64,000 nt of DNA from Bisbaumannia sp015645095 (GCA_036871055.1 CP141893.1:868001-932000), one strand, 5' to 3'. Shown: positions 42,475 to 51,672, counted from the first letter of the stretch. The notes: generated by a model not told the origin, from the letters alone. Translations and numbers: made by a program.

Positions 42475-43127
42475 CGGAAGAACCAGTTGGGTCGTGTTAC
42501 CACCTTCAGCGGAAGCTGGTGTGCCGCCACCTGTACTTCGACGGCGGCTCGCACCTCGTCAGTATACGTGCCAATACCCAGCAGTGCCGAGGCCGGGAGG
42601 TGGTGATGAATCAGGGCCTCTGCCTGATAACGCTCGGTCTTCTCCGGGTCCTCCCGGTCCCGACTGAAGTCCTGTGCCTGCAGCAGCGGCCATGGCACGA
42701 ACTCTTCTAGATCCACCAGCTGGCTGCTAAAACGGGCCATGGGCAGGTAGGCGTGGCGGTCGGTGAAGACAAAGGCCGAACCTATCTCCTGCAAGCGTGG
42801 CAGTGAGCAGACCAGCACCAGGATGTCTTCCTTGCGCTGAATGGGCACGCCGCGGCCGGTCACGATGTTGAGCAACATGGGCGAAGCTGGCGTGAAGTAG
42901 AAGGGGATATAGTCGCTGAGAGTGCCACCCGGAGGGGGCGGGACGTCTCGTGTTGCCCGGCGCCCTATCAGGTCGCGATTCCCGATGGTGACAAAGCCAG
43001 GGTCCTGCTCCGCTGCCGAACGGCAATAGAGGCCATGCGCCAGTAGCCACGGCAGGTTGTCACGATGCGTGATCCTGAAGATCAGCGCCTTCCGAGAGTT
43101 CAAGCTGCGAGAGAGATCGGTCGCCAC
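42471..43127 (-). CDS. darT: DarT toxin: DNA ADP-ribosyltransferase
   Basis: A 218-residue DarT (DUF4433). Family text: SRSLNSRKALIFRITHRDNLPWLLAHGLYCRSA, FVTIGNRDLIGRR, SDYIPFYFTPASPMLLNIVTGRG, and the likely catalytic Glu region RYQAEALIHHHLP near residue 180. GTG at 43127 is chosen: an AGGAG site lies 8 nt upstream and conserved residues start five codons later; no suitable ATG exists. The start codon lies inside the 3' end of a truncated DUF262 frame, so darT expression may be coupled to that remnant. Confidence 0.85.
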   Translation of the reverse strand: MATDLSRSLNSRKALIFRITHRDNLPWLLAHGLYCRSAAEQDPGFVTIGNRDLIGRRATRDVPPPPGGTLSDYIPFYFTPASPMLLNIVTGRGVPIQRKEDILVLVCSLPRLQEIGSAFVFTDRHAYLPMARFSSQLVDLEEFVPWPLLQAQDFSRDREDPEKTERYQAEALIHHHLPASALLGIGTYTDEVRAAVEVQVAAHQLPLKVVTRPNWFFR

Positions 43128-43405
43128 TGGTCCGGCTCCTTGGTCACGCTGTCGGGGTCGATGCCCTCCACCGGGCGCGTCTCGAAGCGCACTTCTCCGC
43201 CGGTCTCCATCAGCATCACCGCCCCCACCGGGAAGGAGCGGGCGATGCTGACCAGCAGGCTCTGCACGTGGTCGTCGTCCCACACCCAGCCGCGCTGGAA
43301 GTCGGGGAGCTGGATCTTGCCGGTGGTGATGTCCTTGAGCTCGGCCTTCTGCAAGAGCGGCAGCGAGCGCCTGAACGTTGCAAGAGAGCTGTCGAAGGTG
43401 GTCAT
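43100..43405 (-). pseudogene. DUF262 (GmrSD-like) gene remnant, N-terminal part only
   Basis: A 101-codon frame matching the start of DUF262 proteins: LLQKAELKDITTGKIQLPDFQRGWVWDDDHVQSLLVSIARSFPVGAVMLMETGGEVRFETRPVEGID. After about residue 85 the match stops and the frame ends 28 nt inside darT. The conserved DGQQR motif and the rest (normally several hundred residues) are missing. It looks like a DUF262 restriction-type gene whose 3' part was replaced by the darTG cassette. It may still be translated and serve as a leader for darT. Confidence 0.7.
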
Positions 43406-43451
43406 GGCGGTTCCCTGTGCGGTGTGGTCCTGATGTTATGGAAGCCCCGGT

Positions 43452-44672
43452 CTATGCCGGGGTGGTGGCCTGGGCCTGGTCGAGCAGCGGGGTGACGCGG
43501 ACGTGGCCGGTAAGGAGGTCGTCCATGAGACCGGATTTTTCTTCTCTCAACTTTCCTAATGCAGTCAGTTCATTTCGTAACCGAGTGCCCAAAGAAGATA
43601 TTTTTATTGAGATCAGCTTCTGCTCTTCGAGTGGGGGAAGTTTTAGGGATAGCTTGAAAAGCTCAGCGCGCTGTATTCCAGCAGCGGTGCTGCCAGTTGA
43701 TCGCTCTTTCATTGCTTTCTGGAAATCGGCACTCTGCATGACCCAAAAAATGAAGTCGTTAAGAGCGAAATCTCTATTAAACCGAAGGGCTATAACACGT
43801 TGGCTAAGAATGTATTTGGCATCGTCAGGGATTTTGGCGATATTCCCTAGAGGTGCCTCCATGGTGAGGAGAACATCACCTCTTTTGACGTCACCACTTG
43901 CCATCCATCTGCGGTAAAGTCGAGACCCGCCAAAGTAGGCCTCCCGGCTGGTGTCTATAGCGCCCGGTTGAACATTATTAGCGGAAAGAGCGAGAATATC
44001 ACCGCCCCCCCAGTCCATTCCTAGTTTCTTTGGGGTTCTTCCACGATAGTCGATTACTTTCTCGATAGAGTCACCAAACGGACGAGCCTCCCACTCCCTC
44101 GGAATCAACCCCAACGGTGACTCCTTGTAGAGCTCCGGCGCCTGCTCGGGTCTGGGCCGGAGCCGGCCATGCTCGTCGATGCCGCGGGTCAGCAGGTCGT
44201 GGAGCAGGCCCTCCTTGACCTTCTCCAGTTTGGCGATCAGCGCCTCAGTCTTCTGGATCTGGATATCGAGGTTGTCGAGGGTTCTCGCTATTACCTCCTG
44301 CTCTTTCTTACACGGGACAAAAACGGAAATTTCATAAACATCGTTTCTATTTAGACCCGGGACGCCGGTTGAGGTGTCTAGATCTTGAAGCGGAAGCCAG
44401 TCCAGGACTCGATAAGCCCATGAGATATCACAGCCTTGAGATTCAACGTAATAGGTAGTATCAATTGGCCAAAAGCCGACTTCAGACCATGCAGCCTTCC
44501 CGACACTTCCCTTTCTTCCGACGACAATGCCGGGACCAGTGACCAAGGGTTGTTCGTGGTATCCCACAACACCATTCGAGCCAAAAACTGGGTAGCCGTA
44601 TCCAGTTCTTTGTTCAGAAGGTAATGCTTGCCCATATTCGAGCCTGATCAATTTTCCGAGTGGCTCAAACAT
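43452..44672 (-). CDS. hsdS: Type I restriction enzyme specificity subunit (S)
   Basis: A 406-residue HsdS with two target-recognition domains (about residues 1-130 and 195-345), each followed by a coiled-coil spacer (QIQKTEALIAKLEKVKEGLLHDLLTRGID and LRNELTALGKLREEKSGLMDDLLTGHVRV). The paired LLHDLLTRG/LMDDLLTGH repeats are classic. The two halves set a bipartite DNA target. It overlaps hsdM by 8 nt. The codon choice and GC of the recognition domains are clearly below those of hsdM, as expected for exchanged specificity modules. Confidence 0.95.
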   Translation of the reverse strand: MFEPLGKLIRLEYGQALPSEQRTGYGYPVFGSNGVVGYHEQPLVTGPGIVVGRKGSVGKAAWSEVGFWPIDTTYYVESQGCDISWAYRVLDWLPLQDLDTSTGVPGLNRNDVYEISVFVPCKKEQEVIARTLDNLDIQIQKTEALIAKLEKVKEGLLHDLLTRGIDEHGRLRPRPEQAPELYKESPLGLIPREWEARPFGDSIEKVIDYRGRTPKKLGMDWGGGDILALSANNVQPGAIDTSREAYFGGSRLYRRWMASGDVKRGDVLLTMEAPLGNIAKIPDDAKYILSQRVIALRFNRDFALNDFIFWVMQSADFQKAMKERSTGSTAAGIQRAELFKLSLKLPPLEEQKLISIKISSLGTRLRNELTALGKLREEKSGLMDDLLTGHVRVTPLLDQAQATTPA

Positions 44673-47091
44673 ACCCCAGCCCCTCCAGATACTGCTGCAG
44701 CTCCTTGGCGGCGGTATCGCGCTCGGCCTCGATATCGGCCAGCGTCACCCGGTACTTGTCCCACCAGGTCTCGAAGGCGGCGATCACCTGCTGGCGCTGC
44801 TGGCGGATATAGCGCTTGAGGATGCCCTTGAGGTCGTTATGTAGGATAGTGCCGACCAACTCGGCGGCGGCGGGTTCGTCCAAGGCGTCTACCGCGGCGT
44901 TGAGGTGGGTCTCGAAGCTGGCCACCTTGGCCTTGTGCTGCTTCCTCAACTGGGTGCGCTGGCTCTTCCAGGCCTTGATCTGCTCCGGCGGGGGGGTGTC
45001 GTCGTCCCCGCCATCGCTCTCTTCTGACTCGTCGCCGTCATCGCCCTCGGGCTTGGCCTCGGCGGCCTTGATCCGGGCATCCAGCTCCGCCTTGCGGGCG
45101 GCGAGTACCTCGAGCTCGGCCACGTACTCCTCCAGCAGGAAGTGGACCAGACGGTGATCCAGCGGGTTGGCCTTGCTCTGCTCGTCCTCCAAGAGGCTCA
45201 AGATACTGGTGCGCCAGGCGTCCACCACGCCCAGGCAGCCGCGGGCCTGCAGGGTGCGGAACTCGTTCTTGTTGTCGAACCAGAAGCCCGCGATGATGCC
45301 GCGCACCGCGAAGCGATCGAGCATGGCGGTGGGCTCCAGGGCCGACGTGAAGCTGCCCAGCAGCTCGTCGCGCAGCTGGGTGAGGCGACCGCCGTTGCCG
45401 GTCAACCCGGTGATGCTGCCGCCGTGCTCGGCCCACCAGGCCTCGAAGGCGGCCATCACGCTGGCCTCCTTCTGCTGCAGGCCGGCGTCGGCCTCGATGG
45501 CGGGCTTGAGGTCGCGCTTCTCGCTCAGGTGCTCAGCGAAGTCCACATAGTCGGGGGCGCTCGCCCTGGGGGTAAAGAGCACCATGGGGTCGAGGCCCTG
45601 GGCGTCGAACAGCGGGCGCCTGGCGTCGATCTCGGCCACCGGCACGCCACCCTTCAGGTGGGCGCGCACGTCCTGGGGCTCCGGCGGCGGGGTGTTGTCG
45701 GCGTAGCGGCGGATGTTGAGGTTGTAGTCGTTGTCGCGCAGCTCTTTGATGGGCACCACCCGGGCGAAGCCGGGCACGTCCTCGAAGGCGTCATAGGTGC
45801 TGGCGATCTTCTCGATGTGCTCGGGCAGCAGGTAGTTCTGGGCACGGCCCTCAAAGAACTCGCGGTCGGCGTTGATGAACAGCACCTTGCCCTGGCGCTC
45901 CTCGGGCTTGGCGCCCTTGCCGCGCAGCACCAGGATGCTCGCCGGGATGCCGGTGCCGTAGAAGAGGTTGGGGGCCAGGCCGATCACCGCCTCCACCAGG
46001 TCGTCTTCCAGCATCCCGGCGCGGATGCGCTTCTCGTCGCCGCCGCGGAACAGCACGCCGTGGGGCATGACGGTGGCCAGGCGGCCGTCGGACTTGAGGC
46101 AGGCGACCATGTGCTGCAGGAACATCAGGTCGGCCTTCTTGGCCCCCTCCGGCACGCTGCCGTAGTGGAAGCGCTCCGGGAAGTGCTGGCTCGGCGTGTA
46201 GCCGATGGAGAAGGGCGGGTTGGTGAGGATGCGGTCGAAGCGCCTCAGCTCGCCGTTTTCCACGATATGTTTCGGGTCCGTCAGGGTGTCATCGTTGCGC
46301 AGATCGGCGCTGCTCACCCCGTGCAGCAGCATATTCATCTTGGCGATGGCCCACACCGAGCCGGAGGCCTCCTGGCCGAAGAGGTTGAGCCGCCGCGGGT
46401 CGCCGCCCTGCTCCTCCAGGTACTCCTTGGCGAGGATCAGCATACCGCCGGAGCCCATACAGGGGTCGTAGACGCTGTGGCCCTCCTGGGGGTCCATCAG
46501 CCGCACCATCATGCGGACCACCGGGCGCGGGGTGTAGAACTCGCCGCCCTTCTTGCCGGCAGAGTCGGCGAAGTCGCGGATCAGGTACTCGTAGGCGGCG
46601 CCCAGCAGGTCGGGGAACTCGAAGTCCTCGTTGCGCAGCCGGTACTCGCTGAAGTGAACGATTAGATCCCGGAGCTTCTTGTCCGGCAGGGTGGTGGAGC
46701 CCACCTTGCGAGTGAAGTCGATGTGCTCCAGCACCCCGGCGAGGCTGGGGTTGTGCTCCTCCAGGCCGGCCAGCGCCTTGTTGAGCGCACTGCCGACACC
46801 CTGATGGGCCTCCTTCAGCAGGTGCTGCCAGCGTGACTGCGGCGGCACGTAGAAGGTGGCGCGATACCAGTCGGGGAACTCGACCTGGTGAGCGATATCG
46901 ATCTCCCCGGCCCCGGCCTGCTTGAGCTGCTCGCGGACCTCCTCCTGGCGCTGCTCGAAGACGTCCGAGCAGCGCTTCAGGAAGAGCATACCGAAGATGT
47001 ACTCCTTGAACTCCGAGGCGTCCATGCGCCCGCGCAGGATGTCGGCGGCCCTGAAGAGGTGCCGCTCGAGCTGGTTAAGGGTGAGGATCAT
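44665..47091 (-). CDS. hsdM: Type I restriction-modification methylase subunit (M), long form
   Basis: An 808-residue adenine-N6 methyltransferase. The N-terminal domain has LNQLERHLFRAADILRGRMDASEFKEYIFGMLFLKR. The SAM motif is DPCMGSGGM (residues 209-217) and the catalytic motif NPPF at 291-294. Usual HsdM proteins are about 500-550 residues; here a long C-terminal extension includes an acidic run (EGDDGDESEESDGGDDD, near residue 690) and several coiled-coil stretches. It is the first gene of the hsdM-hsdS operon and of the island's minus-strand run. Confidence 0.95.
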   Translation of the reverse strand: MILTLNQLERHLFRAADILRGRMDASEFKEYIFGMLFLKRCSDVFEQRQEEVREQLKQAGAGEIDIAHQVEFPDWYRATFYVPPQSRWQHLLKEAHQGVGSALNKALAGLEEHNPSLAGVLEHIDFTRKVGSTTLPDKKLRDLIVHFSEYRLRNEDFEFPDLLGAAYEYLIRDFADSAGKKGGEFYTPRPVVRMMVRLMDPQEGHSVYDPCMGSGGMLILAKEYLEEQGGDPRRLNLFGQEASGSVWAIAKMNMLLHGVSSADLRNDDTLTDPKHIVENGELRRFDRILTNPPFSIGYTPSQHFPERFHYGSVPEGAKKADLMFLQHMVACLKSDGRLATVMPHGVLFRGGDEKRIRAGMLEDDLVEAVIGLAPNLFYGTGIPASILVLRGKGAKPEERQGKVLFINADREFFEGRAQNYLLPEHIEKIASTYDAFEDVPGFARVVPIKELRDNDYNLNIRRYADNTPPPEPQDVRAHLKGGVPVAEIDARRPLFDAQGLDPMVLFTPRASAPDYVDFAEHLSEKRDLKPAIEADAGLQQKEASVMAAFEAWWAEHGGSITGLTGNGGRLTQLRDELLGSFTSALEPTAMLDRFAVRGIIAGFWFDNKNEFRTLQARGCLGVVDAWRTSILSLLEDEQSKANPLDHRLVHFLLEEYVAELEVLAARKAELDARIKAAEAKPEGDDGDESEESDGGDDDTPPPEQIKAWKSQRTQLRKQHKAKVASFETHLNAAVDALDEPAAAELVGTILHNDLKGILKRYIRQQRQQVIAAFETWWDKYRVTLADIEAERDTAAKELQQYLEGLGYV

Positions 47092-47354
47092 GTAAAGCGG
47101 TTCCCTATACGATAAGCCGGCCGCAGCAGGCGGCCGTGGTGACAGGTGCCTATCTCACCAAACTTGGAGGAAGAAGGCCACGGAGGATTGGTGGAAACCG
47201 GGACGGGGCTGGCCACGGGGAGCTGTTTTTCATTGCTGCCAGGCTGGCTGCTCTCGTTCGGGCTGTGTAACCCTCCTGCCAGACTGCTCCGGATGGGTGA
47301 TGAGGTGCGCGACCTCCATGTCGCCGCCTTCGATTTCTCATCTGGTTCGTAGGA

Positions 47355-49241
47355 CTATGCCAGCGCCGGAATCCGCTGGTTTTCCCTTGGTTCGTCCTTG
47401 AGCGTGAAGCTGCCGACCAGCTCCGCGAGGCGGTCGGCCTGTTCGCGCAGCTGCTCGGCGGCGGCGGTGGACTCCTCCGCCAGCGAGGCGTTCTGCTGGG
47501 TCATGCGGTCGAGTTCGGCCACGGAGATGTTGACCTGGCCGATGCCATCGCTCTGCTCGGTGGTGGCGTGGCTGATCTCGCCCAGCATGCCCGCCACGCG
47601 CTTCACCACCTCGACGAGGTCGTGCATGGCGCTGCCGGCGTCGCGCACCAGGTGGGTGCCGCCCCGGACCTTCTCGCCGGAGGCGTCGATCAGGCCGCGG
47701 ATATCCCGTGAGGCCTGGGCGCTGCGGGTGGCGAGCTGGCGAACCTCGTCCGCCACCACGGCGAAGCCCTTGCCGCTTTCGCCGGCACGGGCCGCTTCCA
47801 CCGAGGCGTTGAGCGCCAGCAGGTTGGTCTGGAAGGCGATGTCGTCCATGACCTTGATGATGTCGCCGATTCGCTCGGCGGCGTGCTGGATCTCGCCCAT
47901 GGTGGTCACCACCCGGGAGACGGTGTCGCCGGTGCCTTGGGCCAGCTCGGCGGCGGATTGCGAGAGCCGGTTGGCCTCGCCGGACGAGGCCGAGGTGTTT
48001 TCCACCGTGCCGGTGATCTGTTCCATCGAGGCCGAGGTCTGCTGCAGGCTGGAGGCCGCCTGGTCGGTGCGTCGCGCCATGTCCCGGCCGCCGCTGGCGA
48101 TCTCCTGGGCGGCGTGGCGCACGGCGTCGCTGCTGCTCCTGACCCGGGCCAGCACGTCATGCATCTTGTCGGCGAAGGCGTTGAACTGAATGGCGAGTTC
48201 GCTCGCTTCGTCCCGGCCCCGCACGGGGAGGCGCAGGGTCAGGTCGCCATCGCCGGCGGCGATCTCGCCCATGGCCTCCGCGGTGCGTCGAATGGGGCGG
48301 AACAGGGTGCGCAGCAGCAGGGCGAGGGCCGCCAGGCTCGCCAGCATGACCAGGGCCACGATCAGGATGATCCGCAGCACCGCCCGATTGAGGTCGGCGA
48401 ACAGTTCGCTGCGCGGTATCTGGGCGAAGACGACCCAGTCGGTGCCGGGCACGTCGATGGCCGCGACCAGCTGTTCGGCGCCGTGCGCGTCGGTGAGGGT
48501 GGCGTCGCGATAGCCCGTCCCCGCCAGCAGCTCGGCGGCTTGGGTCTCCCAGCCGGGCAGTTCCGCCACCGGCCGATCGGCCATGGCGGCGCCGTCGGGG
48601 TGCACGCTGATCCGGCCATCCCGGTTCGCCAGGAACACCATGCCGGACTCGCCGAGCCGGTAGTCGCTGATCGTCTCGGCCATGGCGTCCAGGGCATAGC
48701 CGACCCCGGCGATCCCCACGCGCTCGCCGTCCAGTTCGATCACGTGGTTGATAAAGACCTTCAGCTCGCCGCCTTCGGAGTCGATATCCAGGGTGTGCTC
48801 GGGGGCGTCGGCCCCCTCGACCAGGCGATAGAACCAGGCGTCCTGTTCCCGGTTCAGGGTGCGGGCGATGCCCTCGGCGGTGTAGTAGTTGCCGCTGAGC
48901 GCCGACACATAGAAGACGGTATTGGCTCCGGTGCGTTGCTGCAGCCGTTCGAGGTGAGCCACGGCGCGTTCGCCTTCCGCCCGGGATTCGCCCCGGGCCA
49001 GCCACTCCCGCAGGTAGCCGTTATCGGCCAGGCCCCGGGCCGTGGTGATCGGCCCGGTCAGGGTGGCGTCGATGTCATTGCGAATGCTTTCGAGGGTGGC
49101 CGGCAGCTCGGCGCCGGTGACCCGGTCGGTGATCAGGTCGCTGAACAGGTGATACTGAATGGCCGTCACCCCGCCGACGATCAGGATCATGCTCAGGCCG
49201 ATGCCGATCAGCAGTTTCTTGGCAATCGTCAGGTGCTTCAT
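47355..49241 (-). CDS. Methyl-accepting chemotaxis protein with double Cache sensor
   Basis: A 628-residue chemoreceptor. A transmembrane helix at about 8-30 and another near 285-308 flank a periplasmic dCache-like domain (FYVSALSGNYYTAEGIARTLNREQDAWFYR, VFINHVIELDGERVGIAGVGYALD). A HAMP domain (FRPIRRTAEAMGEIAAGDGDL) and the signalling hairpin with AFQTNLLALNASVEAARAGESGKGFAVVADEVRQLATRSA follow. dCache sensors of this type often bind amino acids or organic acids. No adaptation pentapeptide is seen at the C-terminus. Confidence 0.9.
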   Translation of the reverse strand: MKHLTIAKKLLIGIGLSMILIVGGVTAIQYHLFSDLITDRVTGAELPATLESIRNDIDATLTGPITTARGLADNGYLREWLARGESRAEGERAVAHLERLQQRTGANTVFYVSALSGNYYTAEGIARTLNREQDAWFYRLVEGADAPEHTLDIDSEGGELKVFINHVIELDGERVGIAGVGYALDAMAETISDYRLGESGMVFLANRDGRISVHPDGAAMADRPVAELPGWETQAAELLAGTGYRDATLTDAHGAEQLVAAIDVPGTDWVVFAQIPRSELFADLNRAVLRIILIVALVMLASLAALALLLRTLFRPIRRTAEAMGEIAAGDGDLTLRLPVRGRDEASELAIQFNAFADKMHDVLARVRSSSDAVRHAAQEIASGGRDMARRTDQAASSLQQTSASMEQITGTVENTSASSGEANRLSQSAAELAQGTGDTVSRVVTTMGEIQHAAERIGDIIKVMDDIAFQTNLLALNASVEAARAGESGKGFAVVADEVRQLATRSAQASRDIRGLIDASGEKVRGGTHLVRDAGSAMHDLVEVVKRVAGMLGEISHATTEQSDGIGQVNISVAELDRMTQQNASLAEESTAAAEQLREQADRLAELVGSFTLKDEPRENQRIPALA

Positions 49242-49634
49242 TGTTATTCCCCTGGCTGGCGCACCCTCAGGACGGGTGCGCTTGTGTTGACCGATTGGTC
49301 AATGCTCTATCGGCGAGTCGGGGGAAAACTGTAGGCATCGCGCTGCTGGGTCGCGTCGGTGAAGACGAGGCACCGTGACCCACCATGAATGAAATTGATG
49401 TTGGCCATGAAAATCTTCAGCTTTACTCATGATTGGCTGGGCTCGATAATCCCCTTCATTATCTCGTCAGCGGCGTACTCGCCGGGCACTGGTCCGCAAC
49501 TTCGGCTTCTCTTATGCCGGAGCTGGCGCACTCGAATAAGTGAACCAGCGACGATCCAAAGCGCAGCGTTGACAGGCGACACAATAGACAGATGCCTTAG
49601 ATTCATATCTCAGGAACCAGGATGGTGCATCCCG
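49242..49634. other. Divergent gene-free region between the chemoreceptor and mesX
   Basis: 393 bp without a supported gene. Near the chemoreceptor are a perfect 8-bp hairpin GCGCACCC/GGGTGCGC (49259-49281), which would lie in its 5' untranslated leader, and the palindrome TTGACC-GATT-GGTCAA (49287-49302), which looks like a regulator operator. From about 49400 the base composition drops towards that of mesX-mesD. A TTGACA at 49570 lacks a well-placed -10 element. Confidence 0.5.
49287..49302. promoter_or_regulatory. Palindromic operator-like site upstream of the chemoreceptor gene
   Basis: TTGACC-GATT-GGTCAA is a perfect 6-bp inverted repeat, 46 nt upstream of the chemoreceptor start. It could be a binding site for a dimeric regulator; which one is unknown. 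Confidence 0.35.
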
Positions 49635-50618
49635 ATGAACAGCGATTTTACATTTGCCGTTAAGAGTATTCGTTTCGATGAGAATTATCAGCCGTCGGAT
49701 AATACTCGCATCACTACCAACTTTGCCAACCTGGCCAGAGGGGAGAAGCGCGAAGAGAATTTGCGCAATACCCTGAGGATGATTGACAACCGTTTCAATG
49801 CCATGGCGGATTGGGATAACCCCAAGGGAGACCGCTATACCCTCGAGCTTGATATCATTTCTGTTGAGGTGGCCATGGATGCTGCCTCGAAGGATGGCAT
49901 CCTTCCCATTATCGAGATCTTGAAGACGAGCATCATCGATAAGAAAACCAATGAGAGGATTGAAGGCATCACGGGGAACAACTTTTCCTCTTATGTGCGA
50001 GACTACGACTTCAGCCTGCTGCTGAAGGAGCACAACAAGCATCAGGACGCATTCAGCGTTCCGGAAGATTTCGGCGTGTTACATGGCAAGCTGTTCAAGG
50101 CCTTCGTGAATTCTGATACCTACAAGGAGCACTTCAAGAAGCCTCCTGTCATTTGTATCAGTGTGTCGAGCACCAAGACCTATCACCGGACAGAAAACCA
50201 GCATCCCGTGCTGGGCGTCGAGTACCTGCAGGAAGAGTACTCATTGACTGATGAATACTTCAGGAAGATGGGGATGAAGGTTCGCTACTTCATGCCTCCG
50301 GGTAGCGTGGCGCCTTTGGCCTTCTATTTCCAGGGCGACCTGCTTGGTGATTACACCAATCTTGAGCTGATCGGCACCATCAGCACCATGGATACTTTCC
50401 AGAAAATCTATCGCCCGGAAATCTACAATGCCAACTCGGTGGCGGGAAAGTACTACCAGCCAAGCCTGGAGAGACAGGACTACTCGGTGACCAAGATCGA
50501 TTATGACCGGGAGGAGCGTAGTCGGCTAGCGACGGAGCAGGGCAAGTTCGTTGAAGAGAACTTCATCAAGCCCTACCGCGCTGTGCTTGAGCAATGGTCC
50601 GCTAACTACGCCCTTTGA
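49635..50618 (+). CDS. mesX: MesX (DUF1852), partner protein of methionine synthase MesD
   Basis: A 327-residue DUF1852 protein. The start at ATG 49635 (MNSDFTFAVKSIRFDENYQPSDNTRITTNFANLARG) matches the conserved N-terminus; longer in-frame extensions are not conserved. Other family text is KPPVICISVSSTKTYHRTENQHPVLGVEYLQEEYSLTDEYFRKMGMKVRYFMPPGS. In Acinetobacter, MesX is needed with oxygen for the folate-independent methionine synthase MesD. It lies 25 nt before mesD. GC is clearly lower than the surrounding genome, suggesting lateral acquisition of the pair. Confidence 0.9.
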   Translation: MNSDFTFAVKSIRFDENYQPSDNTRITTNFANLARGEKREENLRNTLRMIDNRFNAMADWDNPKGDRYTLELDIISVEVAMDAASKDGILPIIEILKTSIIDKKTNERIEGITGNNFSSYVRDYDFSLLLKEHNKHQDAFSVPEDFGVLHGKLFKAFVNSDTYKEHFKKPPVICISVSSTKTYHRTENQHPVLGVEYLQEEYSLTDEYFRKMGMKVRYFMPPGSVAPLAFYFQGDLLGDYTNLELIGTISTMDTFQKIYRPEIYNANSVAGKYYQPSLERQDYSVTKIDYDREERSRLATEQGKFVEENFIKPYRAVLEQWSANYAL

Positions 50619-50643
50619 TTCATCCATCACGAGATCTTCCATC

Positions 50644-51672
50644 ATGGCAAAACTGTTACCCACCTCGACTGCCGGTAGTCTCCCCAAGCCGTCCTGGCTT
50701 GCACAGCCGGAGGTGCTGTGGTCACCCTGGAAGCTGCAGGATGAGGGGCTGACGGAAGGCAAGCAGGACGCCTTGCGTCTGGCCTTGCACGAACAGCAAC
50801 ATGCGGGCATCGACATCGTCAGTGACGGCGAGCAGTCGCGCCAACATTTTGTCACGACCTTTATCGAACACCTCAATGGCGTCGACTTCGAGAAGCGCGA
50901 AACCGTCAGGATTCGCGACCGCTACGATGCCAGCGTTCCCTCGGTGGTCGGCGAGGTGTCTCGCCAGAAGCCGGTTTTCGTTGATGACGCCAGGTTCTTG
51001 CGTGAGCAAACCACGCAACCCATCAAGTGGGCGCTGCCTGGCCCCATGACCATGATCGACACCCTGTATGATGGTCACTATAAAAGCCGTGAAAAGCTCG
51101 CCTGGGAGTTTGCCAAGATTCTCAACCAGGAGGCGCGAGAACTGGAGGAGGCCGGGGTTGATATCATCCAGTTCGACGAGCCGGCTTTTAATGTGTTCTT
51201 CGATGAGGTGAATGACTGGGGGATCGCCACCCTGGAGAAGGCGATCGAGGGGCTGAAGTGCGAGACTGCCGTGCACATTTGCTACGGCTATGGCATCAAG
51301 GCTAATACGGACTGGAAAAGCACGCTCGGCACGGAATGGCGTCAGTACGAAGAAGTCTTCCCCAAGCTGCAACAGTCCAATATCGATATCGTCTCGCTGG
51401 AGTGCCACAACTCTCGCGTTCCCATGGAGCTCATTGAGCTCATCCGGGGCAAGAAGGTCATGGTGGGAGCGATCGATGTCGCCACCCATGCCATCGAAAC
51501 ACCGGAAGAGGTGGCCAACACCCTGCGCAAGGCACTGCAATTTGTCGATGCCGAGAATCTGTATCCTTGCACTAACTGCGGCATGGCGCCTTTGCCTCGT
51601 CAGGTGGCCAGGGCCAAGCTGGATGCATTGAGCGCCGGGGCGGAAATGGTGAGAAGGGAACTGGCAAGATAA
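50644..51672 (+). CDS. mesD: MesD, folate-independent (core-MetE-type) methionine synthase
   Basis: A 342-residue protein equivalent to the C-terminal catalytic half of MetE. Probable zinc ligands are H211 and C213 (AVHICYGYG), E253 (SLECHNSR) and C312 (CTNCGMAPL). The N-terminal (beta-alpha)8-like duplicate of full MetE is absent, as in the MesA-D families. The N-terminus MAKLLPTSTAGSLPKPSWL fits MesD. With MesX it should methylate homocysteine using a non-folate methyl donor; the natural donor is unknown. Followed by a MITE-like element. Confidence 0.9.
   Translation: MAKLLPTSTAGSLPKPSWLAQPEVLWSPWKLQDEGLTEGKQDALRLALHEQQHAGIDIVSDGEQSRQHFVTTFIEHLNGVDFEKRETVRIRDRYDASVPSVVGEVSRQKPVFVDDARFLREQTTQPIKWALPGPMTMIDTLYDGHYKSREKLAWEFAKILNQEARELEEAGVDIIQFDEPAFNVFFDEVNDWGIATLEKAIEGLKCETAVHICYGYGIKANTDWKSTLGTEWRQYEEVFPKLQQSNIDIVSLECHNSRVPMELIELIRGKKVMVGAIDVATHAIETPEEVANTLRKALQFVDAENLYPCTNCGMAPLPRQVARAKLDALSAGAEMVRRELAR

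Noticed and set aside
47150..47341. A 63-codon minus-strand frame between hsdM and the chemoreceptor
   Set aside because: Arg/Pro-rich, no ribosome site and no family resemblance; the 263-bp gap looks non-coding.
49408..49419. MetR-like site TGAA-N4-TTCA upstream of mesX
   Set aside because: MetR sites have five bases between half-sites, and this one lies over 200 bp from the start; tempting given the methionine genes but not supported.
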